Assembly: GCA_947462335.1 (NCBI GenBank)
Contig: OX381717.1
Span: 45,861,523 to 45,925,522 of the forward strand
From: Harmothoe impar
Lineage: Eukaryota > Annelida > Polychaeta > Phyllodocida > Polynoidae
Direction: 5' to 3'
DNA: 64,000 bases
Under the pieces are notes generated by a model, which had not been told where the DNA came from, did no database searches, and saw only the letters and a list, made by a program, of their open reading frames with translations. Below are positions 1 to 7,391 of this stretch, piece by piece; position 1 is the first letter of the stretch, and each line of letters opens with the position of its first letter. The position numbers and the translations under genes are program-made.

Positions 1-1
1 T

Positions 2-1675
2 CCTGGTAAGGGGTATCCGCCAGTAGTAGATGAGCCATCCAGTTTACCACTGGATGGGGACCTACTAGCTGCCATGGGTATCCCCACCAGGAAAACTGAG
101 TTGCATGAACTCGCGGAAGCCCGGAAGGAACTTGCTTCCATCAATCAAACTAGGAAGTTATTCCTAAGGGAGGTTGATGAGAAGAAAAAGTTCCTGCTGG
201 AACTCCAGAGCGAGATGGCTTCCCACAAGGTGGAGGTTGACAAACTTTTGCACCAGAGGGTGTCTGGCGAATGTGAGGTTGCAAGCTTAAATTCCTTGGG
301 AAAGGATTTGAGCACGCAGCTCCACTTAGCCAGACAAGACCTCGCAAGCTTAAGGCAAGTCAATCATGACCTGAAGACGAAGTCGGAGCAAGTACCACCA
401 CCTACCACGGTGGTACCTCCAGTCATACCCGTACCCAAAGTGTACACGACAGTGACACCTTCAAGTGTCCCGCCGCTAGTACACACCACGGTAACAGGTA
501 TGACACCTCAGATGGGGGCTAGCTATCTACAGACTCCGGTCTGTGGTGGCGCCTTTGGAGGCACGGCAACACCTCCAGGGTACACCCACCCATCTACTGG
601 TTCAACGATGTTGAACCAACAGCAGACCTTGGTCTCAGTTCCAGTACCGAAACCCAGAGCTAGACAGGGCTTAACTCCTGTCCAGCGGGCTAAGTACGAC
701 CGGAACCCGGCTATTGAGAAGCTGGGGACAGACATCGTCCCGCGGGACATCGATGAACTGGATGAACGGTATGCTCCTTTCAACTTTGGGGAGATCAAAC
801 ATCCTGATGCAGCCCGTCAAAAGGCCATCGATATTCCGCCTTTCACAGGGTCGCCACCCTGGAGAAAGTACAAAGTTCGGTTCAAGGCTATTGTGGAGAG
901 CAATCGCTGGAACAATCAGCAAGCGCTGGTTGCTCTGAAGCAGGCACTCTGCAACGGGCCAGGTGAACCAGCCCTTTTGGCGTTCGAGAGAGTGAAGATC
1001 AAGACATTGAGCTCACTTGAAGAAACAGCTGAATGGGCGATTGGGAAGATTGGTGAGCATGACCCAAGGACTCAGCTGCTCAAACGTGTCCAACGAAAGG
1101 ACGAGCATCTGAGATCCTACGGATTTGCTCTACAAGAACTGATATCCGAGTGTTATCAGGGATGTAGACCTGACACCCCCACTGTCATCCAGGAGTTAAC
1201 CTCCAGGTTTGTCAATGGAGTCAGAGACACCAATCTCCAGGCATATCTGCGGGAGAAATGGCAGCCGGACTTATCTCTAGCTGACCTTTTTGACCATGCA
1301 GATGTGTATGACACCAAACAGGCTGTTTTTCCTAGTGGAGGAGTGTCGGCAACTCCATCTGTAGCCCCGAAAGGAGCTCAGGTGGTAGAGGCCGCCACAA
1401 AACCACCTAAGAAAAAACAGCCCGCCTCCGAGGAGGTGGCGGCAGTAATGCCTGACAGGGACATGGAAAAGATGATTGAGGGTTTGTTGCGGAAGCACTT
1501 GGAAAAGAGCTCTGCGTCCACTTCTGATTCTGGATCTGGAAAGAGAAGGAAAAAGAAGAAAAAGGACACGAAACCTCAGCCATGTAGACGCTGTCAAAAG
1601 ATGGGTCATTGGGCTAGCGAATGCAAAGCCCCTGCACCCGTCGCTGCTAAAACCGAAAAGGAGACGGAAAACTGA
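2..1675 (+). CDS. gag: Gag-like protein of the Ty3/gypsy element (5' end beyond window)
   Basis: Structural protein that would form the particle and bind element RNA. The first ATG in frame is at 74, giving 533 aa, but the same frame stays open to base 2 with plausible codons, so the true start is probably upstream. Counted from the ATG at 74: a charged, probably coiled-coil stretch at residues 7-105, a Pro/Thr/Val-rich linker at about 107-200, a capsid-like region at about 230-410, a Lys-rich stretch at about 490-500, and one CCHC zinc knuckle starting near residue 504 (C-x2-C-x4-H-x4-C). The ORF ends in TGA at 1673-1675. Pol is in the -1 frame relative to gag and its open frame overlaps the gag end by about 25 bases. 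Identification rests on position and zinc knuckle; the capsid part was not matched to a family. Confidence 0.85.
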   Translation, partial: PGKGYPPVVDEPSSLPLDGDLLAAMGIPTRKTELHELAEARKELASINQTRKLFLREVDEKKKFLLELQSEMASHKVEVDKLLHQRVSGECEVASLNSLGKDLSTQLHLARQDLASLRQVNHDLKTKSEQVPPPTTVVPPVIPVPKVYTTVTPSSVPPLVHTTVTGMTPQMGASYLQTPVCGGAFGGTATPPGYTHPSTGSTMLNQQQTLVSVPVPKPRARQGLTPVQRAKYDRNPAIEKLGTDIVPRDIDELDERYAPFNFGEIKHPDAARQKAIDIPPFTGSPPWRKYKVRFKAIVESNRWNNQQALVALKQALCNGPGEPALLAFERVKIKTLSSLEETAEWAIGKIGEHDPRTQLLKRVQRKDEHLRSYGFALQELISECYQGCRPDTPTVIQELTSRFVNGVRDTNLQAYLREKWQPDLSLADLFDHADVYDTKQAVFPSGGVSATPSVAPKGAQVVEAATKPPKKKQPASEEVAAVMPDRDMEKMIEGLLRKHLEKSSASTSDSGSGKRRKKKKKDTKPQPCRRCQKMGHWASECKAPAPVAAKTEKETEN

Positions 1676-1758
1676 ATGGGGCCCATGCTCTTGGCAAGGA
1701 TGGCGCCCCCACAGTTAGCCATGCCTGTAAGGGATTAGTAGACGGTGTTAACTCTTCC

Positions 1759-4700
1759 ATGAACCAAGGCCGCGCAGATGCAGAAGGGTCTGTACAACCT
1801 GTAAGCGTCTGGCAAGGCGGGGCTGGCAAGGACAAACGGAATCCGGAGGATTCTGTAGTCGCTGGCTTAGAGGAGTCTTGGTTAGAATCAATTGCCCAGA
1901 GCAGTGTGATTCAAGACTCCCCGAGCGACCCGTGTTGGGATTATCTCCTGACAAAAGGGGTTGCTATGGATGGAGGGGGAAGCCCGATGCTGACCTCTGA
2001 GTGTGTCCCTTTACGGGGACAGTGTTGGTACCTGAGTCTAGTTATTTCCGGGACGCGTGGTGAGTTTTTGGTCGACACGGGTGCATCACACACCTTGGTC
2101 GATCGGAAATTCATGGCCCGTCTTTGCAACCAGCCCGAAGCTCCGCTACTGGGAGTAAAGGCTCGGACTGCTACGGGAGATAGTATGCAGACTTATGGCA
2201 GAACTGTAAAACCTATGTTGGTCGATGGCAAGACATACTGGATATGTCCAACCATCACCGACATCACTGATGATGGCATACTGGGGATGGACTTTGCTGC
2301 TCTTTACGGGGTAACAATGAACACCGCAACAGGCCGACTTCAGATTAAACATCCTTATAAACAATCTGTACAGTGCGTTTTAAGGAATGGTTCTTCTGTG
2401 GCGTCAGTGGCACAAGACACAAAGTTGGCAGCAGGACATGTATCCGATGTCCTAGTCAGCTGCGTGGGAGTGCAGGCCAAACGGCCGGGTATGTTTGAAC
2501 CAGAAGATCAAAAGCTCTCTGAGTTAGGTCTTGCTGGCTATCATACTTACCTGGCCAACGCTCGTTGGGGGGTGATACCGATTTGTAACTCGAGTAGTAG
2601 AGAAATCACTCTACGAAAAGGGACGCCTATTGGTAACACTACGCGAGCATATGGGGTAGACTCACTAACTACGGACTTTGTGGAAGTAGGTGTGGTGGCG
2701 GGAGACTCTTCCCACGAAGAGGCTCAAGCTAAATCCAACCTACCGAAACATTTAAGGTCCCTGTTGTGTGAGTCACACCTCACAACCCTAGAGAGCGAAA
2801 TGGTGGCACATGAGCTGTCGGAGTTATCTGACGCCTTTGCGCAACCAGGAGATCCTCTAGGGCGTACCAATACGGTACAACACCGGGTTGACACTGGGGA
2901 CGCGCTTCCCAGTAGAATCCCCTACCGTCGTTTACCCATGGCTAAAAAAGGTGCTATGGAGGCTGAGGTAGAAAAGATGTTGGATGAAGATGTGATTCAA
3001 CCTAGTGAGAGTCCATGGTCAAGTCCTGTGGTGATGGTCACCAAAAAGGATGGTTCCTGTCGATTTTGCATCGACTATAGGAAGTTGAACGGACTCACTA
3101 GGAAGAATGCATATCCTCTACCTCGGATAGATGAATGTGTGGAATCTCTGGGTGGGGCGAAATGGTTCTGTACACTAGATTTACAATCTGGTTATTGGCA
3201 GATCGGCATGGACCCCCGGGACCGAGAAAAAACCGCATTTTCTACCCATATGGGACTATTTGAGTTCAACGTCATGCCGTTTGGGCTATGCAATGCCCCG
3301 GCAACCTTCGAGGCAATGATGGAAACCATGTTACGGGGTTTACTTTGGAAAAAGTGCCTAGTATACTTGGACGACATCATCGTCTTCGGTGGTTCTGTGG
3401 AGGAAACTCTACAGAACCTCCAAGCTGTGCTGAAACGCATCTTATCATATGGTCTGAAATTGAAACCTTCAAAGTGCAAGCTTTTTAGGAAATCAGTTGA
3501 ATATCTAGGTAGAATTGTTTCTGAACATGGCATCATGGCTGATCCTCATAAGATCGAAGTGGTACAGAACTGGCCTCGTCCGATGGACACGAAGGAGATA
3601 CGCTCTTTCATCGGGTTTTGTTCATACTACAGAGATTTTATACCTGGATTCTCGAGAGTCGCAGCTCCCTTACAAGAGCTGATGATTGGAGAGAAGAAGG
3701 CTAAGGCTAAGATAGTCTGGTCTCCAGCCGCAGAACAGTCTTTCAGTGAGTTAAAGAGACTCTTCTTAGAAACACCTGTTTTGCACTACCCTGCACCTGT
3801 TGGTAAGTTCATCTTGGACACTGATGCTTCTAATACAAGTATTGGTGCTGCCTTGTCGCAGATCCAGGATGGGCGAGAAGTGCCGCTGGCATTTTCGTCC
3901 AACAGTCTAAGCAAAACACAACGTAACTACTGCACAACCAAGCGTGAACTCTTGGCAGTGGTGGTTTACACAAAAAAGTACAGACATTTCCTATATGGTG
4001 GGAATTATCTCGTACGGACGGATCATTCATCTCTGCAGTGGCTCCTTAACTTCAAGGACGCTGAGGGGATGATGGGTAGATGGTTGAACCACCTCTCTGA
4101 GTTTGGCATGACAAATGAGCATATCATACACAGGAGTGGAGTAGATCATGTGAATGCGGACAGCTTGTCCCGCTATCCTATCCGGAACTGTCACCGTGTA
4201 GACTGCCGAGACTGTGGGTCTCACAATGCAGTGATTGCGTCTGTGGGTGCGAAAGTTCCTAACTGGACGTTAAATCACTTGAAGGATGAGCAGCTTGCAG
4301 ATCCGGCTATTTCGAGGGTGTACTCCTTGAAGTTGTTGGGCCTGTCCAAGCCTGTTCGCCCCGCACTTTCGCTGGAATGTAAAGAAGTTAGACAACTGTT
4401 AGCTCAGTGGGATAATCTTTTTATACGGAACAGTGTATTGTGCCGCTGGAGGGTGCAACCTGGCAGGAAGAGAACAGCTCAGTCTGTAGTGCCTTTGTCA
4501 CTCAGACTACAGTTGCTCAATTACTGTCATGGCCACCGAACTTCAGCACACTTTGGCAGACAACGAACTGAGGCAAAGATTAAGAGTAGATATTACTGGC
4601 CTGGTATGACTTTGGACATACGGCGTTGGGTGAAACAATGTCCCCAATGCTGTTTATCAAAGCCTGGACCTGGTATTGGTAAACTACCTCTAAGTCAAGA

Positions 4701-5760
4701 GCTATTCGGTGTTCGATTTGCCCGGATCGCTGTAGATATCATTAGTGGTTTCAACACGACCCCCCGTGGGAATACCTGTATGATGGTGGTACAGGACTAC
4801 TATACCAAGTATGTCCAAGTATATCCGATGGTAAATCATACGGCTGTTACCTGCGCAGAAGCACTTTTCGAGAATTGGATCCTCACGTGGGGAGGTCCTT
4901 TAATGCTTCACTCCGACCAGGGTCGTGAGTTTGAATCTCGACTGTGGGCAGAACTGTGTAGTAAAATACACATCTGCAAGACGCATACGAACCCCTACCG
5001 ACCTCAATCGGATGGTATGGTGGAACGTTTCAATCGGACGTTGATCCAATGTCTCACGACAATGGTTAATGAGCACCGGGATGATTGGGATGAGCACGCT
5101 CGCTATATCTCCCATGCTTACAATGCTACCGAACATGCGTCGACGGGCTGTACGCCTAATATGCTCGTAATGGGTGAAGACATAGTCATGCCTAGTGACA
5201 TGGTCTATGGAGTGCAGGGACACCAGCTCGAGCAACCCTGCACAGTGATGTTTGTTGAATCACTTCGACAATCATTACGCGAGTCCTATGGAGTAGTAAG
5301 GGACAACTTGGAAAAATCTGCTAGTTTGCAGAAGGTGGGCTATGACACGGGCCTTAAACTCCGCCAATTCAAGGTGGGGGATAAGGTCGCGAGATTTAGC
5401 ACACCAAATTCCAAAGTCAAGACCCTGTACTCCTGGGATGGTCCGCATACGGTTACTATGGTGGTGAGTGAAACTACTGTAGTAATACGGTTGCAAAAAG
5501 GGACTCTCACTAAATCACATGTGGCTAGACTCCGACCTTGGTATGGAGTTCCATATATAGATGACGGTGAAGATTCCCTCGGTGCTGGTCGAGTACCAGC
5601 ACCAACCGACCCTAAGCTACCGAAGATACCGAAGGCAGGACCAACGGTCATACCGTCGGTACCGACGGTAGCACGCCGAAGGGGTCGTCCTAGGAAATTA
5701 CCGATTGAACCACAGTCGTGTGTTACCAAGCCCAAGGGTCAGCTGTGCGTAAAGGACTAA
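1759..5760 (+). CDS. pol: Pol polyprotein: protease, reverse transcriptase, RNase H, integrase
   Basis: Copies the element RNA into DNA and integrates it. From the ATG at 1759 (1333 aa): aspartic protease DTGAS at 106-110 with a later ILGMDF motif; reverse transcriptase with catalytic YLDD at 536-539; RNase H starting at FILDTDAS (687-691); integrase His/Cys zinc-binding domain at about 924-970, then the catalytic triad D993, D1053, E1089, with the D,D(35)E spacing; a C-terminal domain with a WDGPHTV motif; and an AT-hook-like RRRGRPRK near 1306-1313. All catalytic residues are present and there is no internal stop. The frame is open from 1651, so a Gag-Pol fusion by -1 frameshift is possible; the ATG at 1759 is the alternative start. 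The AT-hook-like tail may help target integration, which is inference. Confidence 0.95.
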   Translation: MNQGRADAEGSVQPVSVWQGGAGKDKRNPEDSVVAGLEESWLESIAQSSVIQDSPSDPCWDYLLTKGVAMDGGGSPMLTSECVPLRGQCWYLSLVISGTRGEFLVDTGASHTLVDRKFMARLCNQPEAPLLGVKARTATGDSMQTYGRTVKPMLVDGKTYWICPTITDITDDGILGMDFAALYGVTMNTATGRLQIKHPYKQSVQCVLRNGSSVASVAQDTKLAAGHVSDVLVSCVGVQAKRPGMFEPEDQKLSELGLAGYHTYLANARWGVIPICNSSSREITLRKGTPIGNTTRAYGVDSLTTDFVEVGVVAGDSSHEEAQAKSNLPKHLRSLLCESHLTTLESEMVAHELSELSDAFAQPGDPLGRTNTVQHRVDTGDALPSRIPYRRLPMAKKGAMEAEVEKMLDEDVIQPSESPWSSPVVMVTKKDGSCRFCIDYRKLNGLTRKNAYPLPRIDECVESLGGAKWFCTLDLQSGYWQIGMDPRDREKTAFSTHMGLFEFNVMPFGLCNAPATFEAMMETMLRGLLWKKCLVYLDDIIVFGGSVEETLQNLQAVLKRILSYGLKLKPSKCKLFRKSVEYLGRIVSEHGIMADPHKIEVVQNWPRPMDTKEIRSFIGFCSYYRDFIPGFSRVAAPLQELMIGEKKAKAKIVWSPAAEQSFSELKRLFLETPVLHYPAPVGKFILDTDASNTSIGAALSQIQDGREVPLAFSSNSLSKTQRNYCTTKRELLAVVVYTKKYRHFLYGGNYLVRTDHSSLQWLLNFKDAEGMMGRWLNHLSEFGMTNEHIIHRSGVDHVNADSLSRYPIRNCHRVDCRDCGSHNAVIASVGAKVPNWTLNHLKDEQLADPAISRVYSLKLLGLSKPVRPALSLECKEVRQLLAQWDNLFIRNSVLCRWRVQPGRKRTAQSVVPLSLRLQLLNYCHGHRTSAHFGRQRTEAKIKSRYYWPGMTLDIRRWVKQCPQCCLSKPGPGIGKLPLSQELFGVRFARIAVDIISGFNTTPRGNTCMMVVQDYYTKYVQVYPMVNHTAVTCAEALFENWILTWGGPLMLHSDQGREFESRLWAELCSKIHICKTHTNPYRPQSDGMVERFNRTLIQCLTTMVNEHRDDWDEHARYISHAYNATEHASTGCTPNMLVMGEDIVMPSDMVYGVQGHQLEQPCTVMFVESLRQSLRESYGVVRDNLEKSASLQKVGYDTGLKLRQFKVGDKVARFSTPNSKVKTLYSWDGPHTVTMVVSETTVVIRLQKGTLTKSHVARLRPWYGVPYIDDGEDSLGAGRVPAPTDPKLPKIPKAGPTVIPSVPTVARRRGRPRKLPIEPQSCVTKPKGQLCVKD

Positions 5761-6380
5761 CCGTAGACACCGGTAAACAAAGCAAGGTGATACCTCCGGT
5801 GTCATCATTGCTGGACATACCGGTACAAGGTCTACGGAGGAGTACACGTGTCAGAGAGCGAGATAAAATTGTGTAAACATTTTTTTCTTACCTTGTTGAC
5901 GACATTTAGCTGCTGGCTTGATTAAATTTCCATGGACAGTTCCGTACTGGGCCGGTGGTCATTGGCCCGGTACTCGATCACCAAAACACAACGAGAAGAG
6001 ACGGGTTATCCGGTGTGGTTATCCGTTGGAGGTAGAAAAGCACGTGTTCAGGGCGGGTGGCTGGCTTTGCCGATTAATTCTAAGTATGGGATTAGTTTTG
6101 ACCACATATTGCTTAGTAACACGCTGCTGTGTATGTCCTCTAACGCCGGTACATCATTCCCGGGTTTTCCGGTGGCTCCGCCACGAAAATTGTAAACAAC
6201 AGTGAGTGTTCCCACCGTCGGATATGCCAGGCGTGGGAAGGGCGCTGCCCGCGTCACCTGATCGATTTCTCCCGCCAAATGAGCCGTGAGAAATTGGGTC
6301 ACCCCGGCGCGTCTTGGAGACGCGACCCCTGATTGGCTGAGAAGCCGGTCAAGGGGCGGGGTCACGGGGGACGGGTGGGG
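5761..6380 (+). other. Non-coding spacer of the retrotransposon between pol and ORF3
   Basis: No long ORF is convincing here. A near-perfect hairpin lies at 5944-5973 (arms gtactgggcc and ggcccggtac, one G-T pair). A pyrimidine-rich stretch ending in an AG near 5909 could serve as a splice acceptor for a subgenomic RNA that would express ORF3, as env-like third ORFs often are; that is speculation. The word accgtcgg occurs here as in the ORFs and LTR, supporting one element. Confidence 0.5.
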
Positions 6381-6683
6381 TATACCCAGTAAACACAACT
6401 ACGTTGCTCAGACGTAAATCTACGTTTATTTGAGGTCTGAACTACGTAATTTTACAAGGTTTATGAACGTCAAAACGTTAAGGTTTACTTACCTCTCTCA
6501 GACCTGCAGGTTTGATTTACGTTTATTTACGTTTATTGCAAATAAATTATAGCCAAGTCAACCAGGAGGGTCAACTTCACCCCCCCCCCTTTGCACTACC
6601 CTAAAAATAACCCAGCAAACCAAGCACCATATTTATCAAAAACATGTTCCTGTGAATAAGTCTTTATACAATAAACATTAGCA

Positions 6684-6756
6684 TTTAGCAGTATAGATTC
6701 GAACTTACCACCTGCAGATTCAAAGTGCAACGCTCTACTGCATGAGCTAACGGGGC
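6684..6756 (-). tRNA. tRNA-like sequence (degenerate, Pol III boxes)
   Basis: Read on the minus strand, the 73 bases start GCCCCGTTAGCTC and continue with a D-arm-like GCTC...GAGC pair, an anticodon-like ACTTTGAAT segment and a TTCGAAT T-loop. Size and order fit a tRNA gene or tRNA-derived SINE head. The T-stem pairs badly and the anticodon loop is too long, so a pseudogene or a Pol III promoter module carried by the transposon is more likely than a working tRNA. Confidence 0.4.
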
Positions 6757-6931
6757 ATATATTGGAGTGCTGGTGATGTGCTTATACATGTGAGTAAGAG
6801 GTTATTAGAATTCCTACAAATTTTGTTCCGATAGGTGAGATGAGGGGGGGGGGTAAGACTATTGTATATAAGTGTTTTGTGACGAATTCTATTGATTGTC
6901 AAGAGGATGTTATTTGTACCATTGGAGGTAT

Positions 6932-7003
6932 TGACCATGGGGAGTCGAACCCATGTCATCAAGTCCAACTGGGGTAAATCCTCTATTTCTTTCACTACGT
7001 AAT
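6932..7003 (-). tRNA. second tRNA-like sequence with B-box (degenerate)
   Basis: On the minus strand the B-box GGTTCGACTCC matches the Pol III consensus (complement at 6941-6951), followed by a 3'-stem-like CCCATGG. An A-box-like TAGTGAAAG...TAGAG lies about 40-50 bases upstream. Stems are poorly conserved. It has the same orientation as the tRNA-like sequence at 6684-6756. Confidence 0.3.
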
Positions 7004-7239
7004 TCAACCTCTTAACTACGTAGTTTTACTACGTTAAATTACGTAAATCAGACATAAATAAACGTATATCAGACCTAGACGTCTGGTGAACGTAAATAAA
7101 CCTTCACGTTTTGACGTTGAGAAACCTAGAAAAAAATCGTATCTCAAACCTTTGGTTAGAAAGAAACCTAGACAAACCTCTGAGCTACGTTGGAGATACG
7201 TAGCGTGTTTACTGGGTATAAGCCCCACAGGCGGCCAGG

Positions 7240-7391
7240 CTTCTTCAGATCAGCACGTTTGCCCGTAGGGCAACGTGTTGATCAGTGGTGCCTAGGTCTG
7301 CCCGGCAGTACCTACACTATTGTTTGCTTGCTGTCCTACTAAAGGCTCGGGTGAGTGAACCGTGAGGTTCACCTACGCCTGAGCTAACGGT
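7240..7391 (+). promoter_or_regulatory. two hairpins in the leader of ORF3
   Basis: The 5' flank of ORF3 contains an imperfect inverted repeat around 7245-7282 (gatcagcacg...tgttgatc with a GCCC-gta-GGGC core) and a second around 7345-7383 (gctcgggtgagtgaacc against ggttcacctacgcctgagc). The second ends just before the ATG at 7392. They may be translation or packaging elements; the function is unknown. Confidence 0.4.

Larger units (their letters stand above)
6381..7220. mobile_element. TIR DNA transposon (non-autonomous) nested in the retrotransposon
   Basis: The ends are perfect 16-bp inverted repeats: tatacccagtaaacac at 6381-6396 and its complement at 7205-7220. The outermost bases are TA on both sides, consistent with a TA target duplication. 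Both subterminal regions (6397-6545 and 7008-7204) are rich in acgta/tacgt words in inverted arrangement. The centre (6546-7007) carries no long ORF but has two sequences resembling tRNA genes on the minus strand. The superfamily is not assigned. The insertion splits the spacer between pol and ORF3 and does not break an ORF. Confidence 0.8.

Noticed and set aside
6048..6398. 116-aa minus-strand ORF in the retrotransposon spacer
   Set aside because: Antisense to the element, no domain, runs into the nested transposon.
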